Shown here piece after piece: positions 8,519 through 16,620 of a DNA stretch of 64,000 nt; the stretch's first letter is position 1; each line of letters starts with the position of its first letter. The DNA comes from Asticcacaulis excentricus (GTDB lineage Bacteria > Pseudomonadota > Alphaproteobacteria > Caulobacterales > Caulobacteraceae). The stretch lies in NCBI RefSeq assembly GCF_003966695.1, contig NZ_AP018827.1, positions 186,001 to 250,000 of the forward strand, written 5' to 3'. A program made the position numbers and the translations under genes. The notes beneath the pieces were generated by a model. The model searched no databases and was not told the DNA's origin. It saw nothing but the letters and a program-made list of their open reading frames with translations.

Positions 8519-9556
8519 GTGCTGAAAAGACTAAGCGTATTGGCCCTGTCGGCGACTCTGGCGTTTGGCGCCGTGGGCGCGCAGGCCGCTGAGAAGAAAT
8601 CCCCCTACTGGCAATGCGTCACCTTCGCCCGGTCGATCACGGGCATGAACATTTTCGGTGACGCCTGGACCTGGTGGGAAGGCGCTTCGGGCAAATACGA
8701 CAAGGGTCAGGCACCGAAGGCCGGGGCGGTTCTGGTGTTCCGTCCGCAGGGCAAGATGCGACTGGGCCACGTGGCCGTCGTCTCTCAGGTTATTACCGAT
8801 CGCGTCATTCAGATCACCCACGCCAACTGGTCGCCCATCGGTGGCCGTCGCGGGCAGGTCGAAAAAGACGTCACCGTCGTCGATGTCTCGGACAAGGGCG
8901 ACTGGAGCAAGGTGAAGGTGTGGTACGGCCCGATCGCCGATGTGGGCACCACGGTCTATCCGACCTATGGCTTTATCTATCAGGCGGCCCAGAAGGGTCA
9001 GGAGATGGGGGAAAACCTCGTCACGCAGGTCCTCGACAAGCCGACCGTTAAGAAGCCGTCTGCGTTCGACAAGGTGGCGCAGAAGACGTCCTCCAAGACC
9101 AGCAATAAGGCTCTGGTCAATGCCCTGACCACCGATGTCGAAGCGCCGCGCAGTCAGGCGCTGGCCTCCGCGACGGCGGACGATGCGGTGGCGCCCAAGC
9201 CCGCCGATGTGAAGCCGGACGCCAAGGCTGCGGATAAGGCCAAGGCGAGCAAGACGAAGACCTCCACCGAAAAGGCCGTCGCTGATAAAGACGCCGACAA
9301 GGCTCCGGCGGCGAAATCAAAGACCAAGACCGACAAGGGCGACAAGACGACCAAGGTCGCGGACAACGCCAAGGCGGACAAGAGCGCCAAGGCCGCGCCG
9401 AAGTCCAGCAAGAAGGCCGTCGCCGAAGCGGACGACAAGGCCGCAAAGACTTCCAAAACCGCCAAGGCTGATAAGGCTGACAAATCGGGAACCAAAAAGG
9501 TCGCCGAAGCCGAGGCCAAGAAATCCGAAAAGAAGACAGAGAAGACCAAGGCCTGA
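8519..9556 (+). CDS. Secreted CHAP-domain protein with Lys/Ala-rich tail
   Basis: A 345-residue protein. A signal peptide (cleavage near GAQA-AE) leads into a CHAP (NlpC/P60-like cysteine amidase/peptidase) domain at about 25-150, with catalytic C33 in WQCVTFAR and H84 in RLGHVAVV, then HANW. The domain implies cleavage of peptidoglycan or another amide in the periplasm or outside the cell. From about residue 180 to the end the protein is low-complexity, rich in Lys, Ala, Asp and Thr, and resembles a histone H1 tail; this may bind anionic wall polymers. The start is GTG with GGAG 7 nt upstream. A CtrA-type site upstream suggests cell-cycle control. Confidence 0.88.
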   Translation: MLKRLSVLALSATLAFGAVGAQAAEKKSPYWQCVTFARSITGMNIFGDAWTWWEGASGKYDKGQAPKAGAVLVFRPQGKMRLGHVAVVSQVITDRVIQITHANWSPIGGRRGQVEKDVTVVDVSDKGDWSKVKVWYGPIADVGTTVYPTYGFIYQAAQKGQEMGENLVTQVLDKPTVKKPSAFDKVAQKTSSKTSNKALVNALTTDVEAPRSQALASATADDAVAPKPADVKPDAKAADKAKASKTKTSTEKAVADKDADKAPAAKSKTKTDKGDKTTKVADNAKADKSAKAAPKSSKKAVAEADDKAAKTSKTAKADKADKSGTKKVAEAEAKKSEKKTEKTKA

Positions 9557-9583
9557 GCCGGTTCTTTTTGTCTGAAGGTTTGC

Positions 9584-9610
9584 AACGCCGCTGGTCTTGC
9601 CAGCGGCGTT
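9584..9610 (+). terminator. Hairpin after CHAP gene
   Basis: A perfect 11-bp stem AACGCCGCTGG / CCAGCGGCGTT, but without a clear T run (TGACTTG follows). Possible weak terminator. Confidence 0.5.
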
Positions 9611-9668
9611 TGACTTGTCAGGGCGACGCAAAGCGGCCTATGCAGAAGCAATCTGTGAAAGAGCCTTC

Positions 9669-10673
9669 ATGCTGAACATCTATAGCCGTGACGCGGCCCC
9701 GGACGGGGCCTTTACCGTGGTGCCGCCCGAAGGGGCAGGGGACGAGGCCGGCTGGTGTGAGATTACGCCGGACGGGGTGTGGATCGACCTCTACAATCCC
9801 GACCGCGAGGAAGAACGTTATGTCGAAGGCGTGGTCGGGCTGAATCTGCCGACGCGCGAGGACATGCAGGAGATCGAGTTTTCCTCGCGCCTCTATCTCG
9901 AAGACGGCGCGGCCTTCATGACGGCACAGGTGGCCTTTTACGGTGGCTTCGATCATCTGCAATCGGGGCCGGTGACCTTCGTCCTGCACCGTCAGCACCT
10001 GATCACCATTCGCTATATCGATCCCAAATCGTTCAGCATCTTTGCCGAACGCCTGGTGCGCCATCCGGAAAACTGCGATCAGGCGCACGAAGCCTTGGCC
10101 AACCTGCTGGAGGTGCTGATTGACCGCACGGCGGACCTGCTGGAGAAGGCGTCGGCCACGGTGGATGAGATTTCCGGGCGTATCTTCGCACCCAAGCGCG
10201 GGCGCAATCTGGAGCGGGTCCTGCGCGAGCTGGGCCGCTGTCAGTCGGACACGGCGCGCATCCGCGACAGCCTCGTCTCCTTTGGCCGGCTACTGCTGTT
10301 TGCGCGGGCGCTGGACCGCGAACTGGTCGGGGCAGACGAGGCGGGCTTCAATGCCTTCCATGACAAGCTGCGCACGCTGGAAAAGGACGTGGCCTCGCTG
10401 AACGACCATTCGGCCTTTGTGTCGGGCAATATCGCCTATCTGCACGACGCGGCGCTGGGGGTGATCAATCTGGAGCAGAACACGACCATCAAGATCGTTT
10501 CGGTGGCTTCGGTGGCCTTCCTGCCGCCAACCCTGATCGCCTCGCTTTATGGGATGAATTTCGAATTCATGCCCGAACTGCACGTGCCGTGGGCCTATCC
10601 GCTTGTGGTGCTGGCCATGATCGCCTCAGCGGTAGGGCCGCTGGTGTGGTTCCGCCTCAAAGGATGGTTATGA
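9669..10673 (+). CDS. CorA family divalent/zinc ion transporter (CorA/ZntB-like)
   Basis: A 334-residue protein with a large cytosolic funnel domain and two C-terminal membrane helices. The pore signature YGMN is at 294-297 (GMN 295-297), followed by the loop FEFMPEL and a last helix rich in Ala/Val. CorA-family pentamers carry Mg2+, Co2+ or, in ZntB, Zn2+. The loop after GMN differs from the classical MPEL spacing only slightly, and specificity cannot be decided by eye. ATG 9669 was chosen because the longer frame from 9597 would start inside the hairpin at 9584-9610. A zinc regulator and receptor lie 1.5 kb away, but there is no operon link. Confidence 0.85.
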   Translation: MLNIYSRDAAPDGAFTVVPPEGAGDEAGWCEITPDGVWIDLYNPDREEERYVEGVVGLNLPTREDMQEIEFSSRLYLEDGAAFMTAQVAFYGGFDHLQSGPVTFVLHRQHLITIRYIDPKSFSIFAERLVRHPENCDQAHEALANLLEVLIDRTADLLEKASATVDEISGRIFAPKRGRNLERVLRELGRCQSDTARIRDSLVSFGRLLLFARALDRELVGADEAGFNAFHDKLRTLEKDVASLNDHSAFVSGNIAYLHDAALGVINLEQNTTIKIVSVASVAFLPPTLIASLYGMNFEFMPELHVPWAYPLVVLAMIASAVGPLVWFRLKGWL

Positions 10674-10680
10674 AAGCGGT

Positions 10681-11889
10681 TTATCTTTCCGCCAGCGTGT
10701 AGTTGCAGCCTTGATCGCGGACATGCGCCATTTCGGTCTCCAGCAGCCGCGCCCGCGTCAGGTCGGCGTGGCGCAGGCTGGCGTGGGTCAGGGTGGCGCG
10801 CGTCAGATCGGCGCGCAGGGTGCGCTCCCCACCCAGCGACAGGGGCGAGAGATTGGCCCGGTCCAGCGTGGCGCGGGTGAGGCGGGCCCCGATCAGGCGC
10901 GCCCCCCTGAGGTCCGCCCCGGACAGGTCAGCCATGCGCAGGTCTGCACCGGAGAGATTGACCCCCTGTAGCTGCGCCCCGGACAGGTCCATGCCGTACA
11001 GGATGGCCCCCGCCATATTGGCCGCCGTCAGCTTGCGGCCGATCAGGGTGGTGGCCGTGCGAAAATCGAGCCCGCTGAAATCCTGCGTCGCGCCTTTCTG
11101 ACCGCCGCTGTTGCACCAGACCTCATAGGCGTCGAGCAGGTCATCAAGCGGTTCATCGTCAATGAAGACGCTGATCGGTTCACCCAGAATATCCGACATG
11201 TCGGTATCCTTGGTGGTCATGCCCTGGGTCTGGGTCCCGACCATCACCGCCCCTTTTAATGAGGCCCCGGACAGGTCGGCGGACGACAGGTCCGCCGCCG
11301 ACAGGTTGGCCCCCTCCAGCGAGGCATTGCGCAGCTTGGCGTGGCTTAAGACCGCGCCTTCGAGCTGGGCATCGCGGAAATCGGCGGATATGGCCCCGGC
11401 GCCGGTCAGGCGTGCACCCGACAGGTCCGCCCCGGAAAGGATGGCGTAGTCCAGTTCGCCGGCGCGCTTTTCGTGTTTCATCAGGCGCAGGCCGTGCTTT
11501 TCATCCTTGAAGGCGATCTGGCCTTCACGCAGGTCGCAGCGCGTCAGGCTGGCCCCGGTGAGATTGGCCCCGCGCAAACAGGCCCCGCGCATATCGGCGC
11601 GGTCGAGCACGGCGAAGCGCAGATCGGCTTCGCGCAGATCGCATCCGTACAGATTGGCGCGGCTGAGGTTGACGTCGCGCAGCGCCGCGCCGCGCAGACA
11701 GGCCCCGGTCAGGACGGCATCGGACAGGTCTATCCCTTCGAGATTGACCCCGCTCAGGTCGATATAGGCAAGGTTAGCCAGTTGCCCGCCCGGCTTCATC
11801 GTTTTGTATTTGTGGTGCAACTCTATGATCGTGCGCAGGGAGCGCGGATCAATAGGCTGCAAGGTGGCGGCTGACTGCGTAATAGGCAA
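10681..11889 (-). CDS. Pentapeptide-repeat protein, paralogue 1
   Basis: A 402-residue protein made almost entirely of A(D/N)LxX pentapeptide repeats, predicting a right-handed quadrilateral beta helix. An N-terminal helical cap (HHKYKTMKPGG) precedes about 38 coils' worth of repeats. These are broken at about 125-145 by a charged insert (FKDEKHGLRLMKHEKR) and at about 230-275 by a non-repeat linker (ISVFIDDEPLDDLLDAYEVW). The same cap, breaks and linker occur in the protein at 26643, so the two are paralogues. No enzyme domain, signal peptide or membrane helix is seen. It starts at TTG 11889 without a good SD, so the start is uncertain. It is not an obvious Qnr/MfpA gyrase-protecting protein. 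Function unknown. Confidence 0.85.
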   Translation of the reverse strand: MPITQSAATLQPIDPRSLRTIIELHHKYKTMKPGGQLANLAYIDLSGVNLEGIDLSDAVLTGACLRGAALRDVNLSRANLYGCDLREADLRFAVLDRADMRGACLRGANLTGASLTRCDLREGQIAFKDEKHGLRLMKHEKRAGELDYAILSGADLSGARLTGAGAISADFRDAQLEGAVLSHAKLRNASLEGANLSAADLSSADLSGASLKGAVMVGTQTQGMTTKDTDMSDILGEPISVFIDDEPLDDLLDAYEVWCNSGGQKGATQDFSGLDFRTATTLIGRKLTAANMAGAILYGMDLSGAQLQGVNLSGADLRMADLSGADLRGARLIGARLTRATLDRANLSPLSLGGERTLRADLTRATLTHASLRHADLTRARLLETEMAHVRDQGCNYTLAER

Positions 11890-12024
11890 GGGAGCGTCCG
11901 GAGGGGGCGAGGGGATGAATGGATAGTCGCGTTATCCATACTGGGTTACAATGGTGAAAACTTGCTCTACGCCCGGTCACGGGGCGAAAAAAATGTCTTG
12001 TGGTCGTTTCGCGTTACGTTTGGA

Positions 12025-12056
12025 AGCGCAATGATTTCTACTGGAATCATTGCGCT
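12025..12056. repeat. Perfect 12-bp inverted repeat
   Basis: AGCGCAATGATT and its reverse complement flank an 8-nt spacer. There is no T run on either side, so it is not a classical terminator. It lies in the 267-bp gap between the pentapeptide gene and the zur-like gene. Confidence 0.7.
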
Positions 12057-12120
12057 CAAGCCGCCATTGAGGCGGCGGCCAAGGTGGCGGAGCCCGTACC
12101 CGGCGAGGGGCAGAATAAAA

Positions 12121-12161
12121 GCTAAATCATTATGTTTTTGCAGAAAACATAATGATTTAGC
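12121..12161 (-). terminator. Long hairpin terminator of the zur-like gene
   Basis: A perfect 18-bp stem with a 5-nt loop (TGCAG), AT-rich, includes the TAA stop of the zur-like gene. On the minus strand it is followed by TTTTATTCTG, so it can terminate that transcript. The stem is unusually long and AT-rich for this genome. Confidence 0.7.
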
Positions 12162-12645
12162 GACAGGCCTTGCACAGGCCGCGCGCTTCCAGCGTCACCC
12201 GGCGCGTTTCAAAGCCGCTGGCCGAGGCCTGCTGGTCGATTTCGGGCAGGCTGACCGCCACCTCTTCGCTGCTGCCGCAGCAGTCGCACAAAAGGAAGGC
12301 TGCGGCGTGCGGCTGCACGGCCTTGCCGTCGGCGTGGCCCTGACAGGCGACAAAGGCGTTCAGGCTTTCGATGCGGTGGATCAGCCCCATCTGCTCCAGA
12401 AAGGCCAGAGCGCGATAGACGGTCGGCGGCTTGGCGGCTCCGTCGGGGTGGAAGCGGTCGATGACATCATAGGCCTTCACCGGGGCATTTTCGCTGAGGA
12501 TCAGCTCCAGCGTACGCAGGCGCGGCGCGGTCATGCGCTCACCCTGCGCTTCGCACAGGCGTCGGGCTTCGCTCAGGCGCGCGTCGATGCGCCCGCTATC
12601 GAGGGTGTGGACGTGGTCGTGATCGTGGCCGCAGGCGTGTGACAT
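12157..12645 (-). CDS. zur: Fur family regulator, probably Zur
   Basis: A 162-residue Fur-fold repressor: a winged helix (about 20-95; KPPTVYRALAFLEQMGLI is the recognition region) and a dimerisation domain with two structural zinc CxxC pairs (CDCC near 115 and the C-terminal CKAC). The N terminus carries a His-rich stretch (HACGHDHDHVH). Zur rather than Fur is inferred from the divergent TonB receptor with a His-rich loop and from a Zur-like palindrome between the genes. Zur represses zinc uptake when zinc is plentiful. The divergent arrangement suggests joint control, possibly including autoregulation. Confidence 0.85.
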   Translation of the reverse strand: MSHACGHDHDHVHTLDSGRIDARLSEARRLCEAQGERMTAPRLRTLELILSENAPVKAYDVIDRFHPDGAAKPPTVYRALAFLEQMGLIHRIESLNAFVACQGHADGKAVQPHAAAFLLCDCCGSSEEVAVSLPEIDQQASASGFETRRVTLEARGLCKACR

Positions 12646-12687
12646 GGCTGTAACTTAGGCAGACTCGCGACATTTCGCAATGACGGC

Positions 12688-12693
12688 TTGACA
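12688..12693 (+). promoter_or_regulatory. -35 element of the TonB receptor promoter
   Basis: TTGACA. A 16-17 nt spacer leads to ATAACA/TAACAG near 12710-12716 as a plausible but weak -10, inside the palindrome at 12701. Confidence 0.5.
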
Positions 12694-12700
12694 CTATTTA

Positions 12701-12715
12701 TGTTATTACATAACA
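12701..12715. promoter_or_regulatory. Candidate Zur operator
   Basis: TGTTATTACATAACA has the two half-sites TGTTAT and ATAACA with 3-nt spacing. The arms and spacing equal those of the known gammaproteobacterial Zur box core TGTTATA-N-TATAACA. It overlaps the putative -10 region of the receptor gene. Confidence 0.6.
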
Positions 12716-12774
12716 GATGACGGTCCGGTACGGCCTTTGTGTGTCGCCGTCCGCTTTTTTCGGGAGCCTCCCCC

Positions 12775-14835
12775 ATGCAAACCCGTATGGTTCTCACCCT
12801 GACCGTCAGCCTTGCCGCGCTGGTCGCTTTTACCCCGGTTCTGGCGCAGAGTTCGTCTCCGACACCTCAGAAAGACGAGGACATAACGGAGATCGTCGTG
12901 ACCGGTACGGCCTATGGCGTGTCGAAAGACGCCCTGATGAGCAATGTCGATGTACTGACCCGCACCACTATCGATCAGAAGCCGGCTGAGAGTCTTGGCG
13001 ATATGCTGGCCACCCTGCCGGGCGTGCGCTCGTCTGCCTTCGCACCGGGTGCCAGCCGTCCGGTGATCCGCGGCCTTGACGGGTTTCGTGTTCTACTGCT
13101 CAACAACGGCATGGGAGCCATTGATGCCTCAGCCGTGTCGCCCGACCACGCGACAGGGACCGATCCGGTCGAGGCCCAGCGTATAGAGGTTCTGCGTGGC
13201 CCTTCGGCCCTTATCTATGGCGGCAACGCCATCGGCGGCATTGTCAACATCATCGACGATCGTATTGCGTCGGCCCCGGCCAAGGATGGTGTTGAGGGCC
13301 GCTTTACGGCACAGGCCTCCAGTGTTGATAATGGCAAGCAGCTTGGGCTGAATGTAAAGACAGGGCAGGGGCCTTGGGTTTTCACCGCCGACGCCCTCAA
13401 GCGCAAGAGTGACGATTACAAAACGCCCGTAGGTCCGGAGTCCCGTCGGCTGACCGACGCCGAAGGGGAGGAACCCGATACGCGCGATCGTCAGGAAAAT
13501 TCGGCTGTTGATCTGAGCGCCTATGGGGCTGGCTTGTCCTATGTGGGTGACTTTGGCTTTGCGGGCCTGAGTGTCAAGCATACCGATACGACCTACGGCG
13601 TGCCCGGTCATAGCCATGCTGAAGACGCGTCTGATCACGAAGAGGGTGGCGACCACGCGCATGAGGAAGAAGGCCCGGTGACCATCGGCCTGAAGCAGAC
13701 GCGTTACGATGTCCGCTCATCGTTCAATATCGCCTTTGCGGGTTTCAACAAGCTGACGGCGGATGCGGGCTACACGGATTATAAACATACCGAGTTCGAA
13801 GGCGAGGAGGTCGGCACGCGCTTTCTCTCTGACGGTTATGAGGCGCGCGTGAACCTGATCCGCCAGAAGATGGGCGATGTCTCTGGGGCGGTAGGTTTCA
13901 ATGTCCTCGAACGCCATTTCGAGGCGATAGGAGCTGAGGCTTTTGTGCCGTCGTCTACGACGCGAGAATTCGGCACCTATGCGCAGTCGCGTATCGACAG
14001 GGGCGCCTGGGGCATCGAAGGCGGCCTGCGGGGTGACCGCAAGGAGATCACTTCCGCGGGTTTCTCAAAGGCATTCGACAACCTGTCGGGTTCGCTGGGC
14101 GGGTTCTGGAAACCTTCCGATCATGCCTTCTTTGGTCTGAGTGTGACGCGCTCCGAACGCGCCCCTTCTGATGTTGAATTGCTGGCCGATGGCCCGCACG
14201 CCGGTACAGGGGCTTATGAAATTGGCAATGCAGCTCTGAAATCGGAGACAGGCTACAGCGTAGAGGCCACCGGCCACTGGCAGATGGACAGCCATTCGGC
14301 TTTCAGCCTTGACGCCCACCTCTATTCCAGCCGTTTCGACAATTTCATTGACCTGCGTCCAACGGGTGACAACGAGGACGGCCTGCCGGTCTATCGCTAC
14401 GTGCAGACGGACGCTGACTTCTGGGGCTTTGAACTGGAAGGCGGCGTGAACCTGTGGAGCCGTGGCGCTCAGGCTGTGCGTCTTGATCTGGCCTATGACT
14501 ATGTTCGCGGCAAGAGCGATCTGGGCGATATTGCTCGTATTGCCCCTTCGGCGCTGACGGCCACCCTGGGCTACGAAGGTGAACGCTGGAAAAGCCATCT
14601 CGAAGTCCGGCATGTAGCGGCGGCGGACACGCATTTGGCGGCGTTCGAAACCCCAACCGATGCCTACACGGCCGTCAATGTCTTCGGGTCTTACTGGATC
14701 AATCCCAAGGTATCAGTCTTCGCCGAATTGCGTAACGCGACTGACGAGGAAATCCGCGAGCACACTTCGGTGCAGAAGGATATACTTGTCGGTGCTGGTC
14801 GCAATCTGCGCGCCGGTCTGACCTACCGATTCTGA
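12775..14835 (+). CDS. TonB-dependent outer-membrane receptor, probable zinc importer (ZnuD-like)
   Basis: A 686-residue protein: signal peptide (cleavage near VLA-QS), plug domain (about 45-150; ITEIVVTGTAYG, LPGVRSSAF, RGLDGFRVLLLNNG, VLRGPSALIYGGNAIGG), then a 22-strand barrel ending in LRAGLTYRF. An extracellular loop at about 278-301 is packed with His, Glu and Asp (HSHAEDASDHEE, DHAHEEE), a hallmark of zinc receptors such as ZnuD. Together with the divergent Zur gene and the palindromic operator this supports zinc uptake through the outer membrane powered by TonB. ATG 12775 has GGGAG 8 nt upstream; the longer frame from 12739 would put the signal peptide too far inside. Confidence 0.88.
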   Translation: MQTRMVLTLTVSLAALVAFTPVLAQSSSPTPQKDEDITEIVVTGTAYGVSKDALMSNVDVLTRTTIDQKPAESLGDMLATLPGVRSSAFAPGASRPVIRGLDGFRVLLLNNGMGAIDASAVSPDHATGTDPVEAQRIEVLRGPSALIYGGNAIGGIVNIIDDRIASAPAKDGVEGRFTAQASSVDNGKQLGLNVKTGQGPWVFTADALKRKSDDYKTPVGPESRRLTDAEGEEPDTRDRQENSAVDLSAYGAGLSYVGDFGFAGLSVKHTDTTYGVPGHSHAEDASDHEEGGDHAHEEEGPVTIGLKQTRYDVRSSFNIAFAGFNKLTADAGYTDYKHTEFEGEEVGTRFLSDGYEARVNLIRQKMGDVSGAVGFNVLERHFEAIGAEAFVPSSTTREFGTYAQSRIDRGAWGIEGGLRGDRKEITSAGFSKAFDNLSGSLGGFWKPSDHAFFGLSVTRSERAPSDVELLADGPHAGTGAYEIGNAALKSETGYSVEATGHWQMDSHSAFSLDAHLYSSRFDNFIDLRPTGDNEDGLPVYRYVQTDADFWGFELEGGVNLWSRGAQAVRLDLAYDYVRGKSDLGDIARIAPSALTATLGYEGERWKSHLEVRHVAAADTHLAAFETPTDAYTAVNVFGSYWINPKVSVFAELRNATDEEIREHTSVQKDILVGAGRNLRAGLTYRF

Positions 14836-14859
14836 TGGATCGACGCAGGATCATGGCGC

Positions 14860-14891
14860 GGAACCCCGGAAGCTCGTACTTCCGGGGTTCC
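14860..14891 (+). terminator. Hairpin after the TonB receptor gene
   Basis: A perfect 13-bp stem GGAACCCCGGAAG / CTTCCGGGGTTCC with a 6-nt loop, 25 bp after the stop codon. There is no T run (TGCACCTTAAAA), so termination is probable but not certain. Confidence 0.6.
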
Positions 14892-15034
14892 TGCACCTTA
14901 AAATACCCGCAGGTGCCGGTTTTTGCGCGAATTGCGGCCTTTGCACTCGCCTGCCTGAACGTGCCGCTTGCGCTTTCCCGCAGGCATGGGCTAGAAGCGA
15001 AACTTCTTAGTTTTTACCACTACAAAGAGCGATC

Positions 15035-15823
15035 ATGGAACAGGCTCAAGACCAACAAAGCGCGCTGACAGGGAACGTGCTGTTTTACAAGACTCCGGAA
15101 CCCCTGAGTGTCGAAGCCCACGGCAATCTCGGCATCAGCGCCTCGGCTACGCCGCACGCCTTTGTCGCTGAAACCAATGTGGTGCCGCTGACCGTGGCGG
15201 AATTCCCGGCGGCTTCGCTGAGCTACCCCATCGTCTTCATCGGCGAAGCGCGTATGCCGGTGGCCGCTATGGGTCTGGCCGCCGGTCAGAACATGTTCGT
15301 GTCCCCCGAAGGCGTTTTCCGCCCGGACGCCTACCTGCCGGCCTTTGCCCGTCGTTATCCCTTCGTCTTCGCCAATGACGAACAGGAACAGCGCATGATC
15401 CTGTGCGTGGATACCTCCTCGCCGGTGGTGACCGCCAACAATCCGGACGTGCCGTTCTTCGAAGGTGGCAAGCCGTCGGCCTTCGTCGAAAACGCCATGC
15501 AGTTCTGCTCGGACTTTGAAAACGAGCGCCTGCGCACCGAATCCTTCGTCAACCTGCTGAAGGACCTCGATCTCCTGGCTCCGCGCGAAACCATCTATCG
15601 CCCGGCCAATCCGGACGGTTCGCAGGGTGAGCCGCAAAAGATCGCCGAATATTTCGCGGTCGATGAAGAAAAGCTGGCCAAGCTGTCGGCCGACAAGCTG
15701 GTTGAGCTGCGTGACAACGGCGCCCTGATGCACATCTACGCGCACCTGATCTCGCTGCTGGCCTGGGACAAGCTGATCGCCCTGACTATCGAACGCAATC
15801 AGTCGGCCCCGGCGGTCAACTAA
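15035..15823 (+). CDS. SapC family protein
   Basis: A 262-residue soluble protein with the SapC-family pattern: YPIVFIGE, FVSPEGVFRPDAYLPAFARRYPFVF, LCVDTSSPVV and a C-terminal helical region. There is no signal peptide. In Caulobacterales, SapC proteins often sit beside TonB receptors in nutrient-uptake clusters. Here too a TonB receptor is next upstream, but it is 199 bp away and separated by a hairpin. The biochemical role is not established; the name comes from an old S-layer association. Terminator follows at 15845. Confidence 0.88.
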   Translation: MEQAQDQQSALTGNVLFYKTPEPLSVEAHGNLGISASATPHAFVAETNVVPLTVAEFPAASLSYPIVFIGEARMPVAAMGLAAGQNMFVSPEGVFRPDAYLPAFARRYPFVFANDEQEQRMILCVDTSSPVVTANNPDVPFFEGGKPSAFVENAMQFCSDFENERLRTESFVNLLKDLDLLAPRETIYRPANPDGSQGEPQKIAEYFAVDEEKLAKLSADKLVELRDNGALMHIYAHLISLLAWDKLIALTIERNQSAPAVN

Positions 15824-15844
15824 GCGTTTTCGGTTTGAAACGAC

Positions 15845-15878
15845 AAACCCCGGAGGCTCTGGCTTCCGGGGTTTTTGC
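15845..15878 (+). terminator. Intrinsic terminator after sapC-like gene
   Basis: A stem AAACCCCGGA / TCCGGGGTTT with a 10-nt loop, followed by a short T run. It sits 22 bp after the stop. Confidence 0.85.
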
Positions 15879-15881
15879 TTG

Positions 15882-16007
15882 GCCACGAAAAACACGAAAA
15901 GGCACGAAAAGGCTGGTGAACCGCCATGGCCCGTAGGGCCGTTTTTCAGTGTTGCGGCGTGCTGTCTGGTCGGGCGCTTCGCGCCATATGTTCGTGCTTT
16001 TCGTGGC
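15882..16007. repeat. Inverted-repeat element C (CACGAAAA type)
   Basis: The left arm begins GCCACGAAAAACACGAA and continues with further CACGAAAA units. The right arm TTCGTGCTTTTCGTGGC is its near-exact complement (16 of 17). A small hairpin GGGCGCTTCGCGCC at 15972-15985 lies just inside the right arm. The same core occurs in the elements at 19160 and 40585. It fills the gap between two convergent genes. Confidence 0.8.
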
Positions 16008-16014
16008 GAAAACC

Positions 16015-16425
16015 TTACCCAACAGGCGGCGGATTGCGCTGAAACACCGAGCGCGTCAGGCACGAAAAGACCAGACGTCCGGCTTCGTCGAGCAGGTCGT
16101 GCTGGGCGATGACGACGCCCTTGGTGTCACCCACCGCGTCCTTGCCCATAATGGTCAGACGCCCGCGCAGCAGTTCGCCCGGCGGCGGGTTGCGCGACCA
16201 GCGCAGCGCATCGACGGCCAGTCGTTTCGTCTGCGGCCAGCCCGCGGCCGCTTCCTGCTCCAGCTTTGACCACAAAGCAAAGATCAGGGCATCGGGCAGG
16301 CCGTCCTGCGTGTTCCACGACGGCGCATAGGTGGCGCAAAACTGTTCCAGATCACTCTGGGAGACGACGCCCGCGCCGATAGAGGCGACCTGACCAATCC
16401 ACAAATCGTCAAAGGCGGCAGGCAT
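16015..16425 (-). CDS. MaoC-like hotdog-fold protein, catalytic loop not conserved
   Basis: A 136-residue protein fitting a single MaoC/hotdog unit: VSQSDLEQFCATYAP at the N terminus, a central helix (ALWSKLEQEAA), then RGRLTIMGKDAVGDTKGVV and LVFSCLTRSVFQRNPP strands. In active (R)-hydratases the loop after 'FA..Y.P' carries an Asp and His (FHxD-type); here it reads SWNTQDGLP. It is therefore probably not a standard enoyl-CoA hydratase and may be a non-catalytic or divergent thioester-binding protein. It is divergent from rodZ. Weak evidence beyond the fold. Confidence 0.55.
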   Translation of the reverse strand: MPAAFDDLWIGQVASIGAGVVSQSDLEQFCATYAPSWNTQDGLPDALIFALWSKLEQEAAAGWPQTKRLAVDALRWSRNPPPGELLRGRLTIMGKDAVGDTKGVVIAQHDLLDEAGRLVFSCLTRSVFQRNPPPVG

Positions 16426-16620
16426 GAGCGACTCCGTTCAAACAGGAAAGTCCTGTGTTCTAAGCTGTGTCGGGGCGTTCGGCAACGCTTTTGCACAGGC
16501 GGTCGCAAAAGACAGAAAGCCTTGTTCCCAAAAGCCTTACGTATTGATTTGGGACGGGCGCTGTGGTTTGGTTTTTTACACACGTTGGGGGGAACAGCGT
16601 GCAGGATTTGCCGAAGTCTG

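Noticed and set aside
8301-8525. 74-codon frame upstream of the CHAP gene
   Set aside because: No SD, no motif, and it overlaps the probable promoter region.
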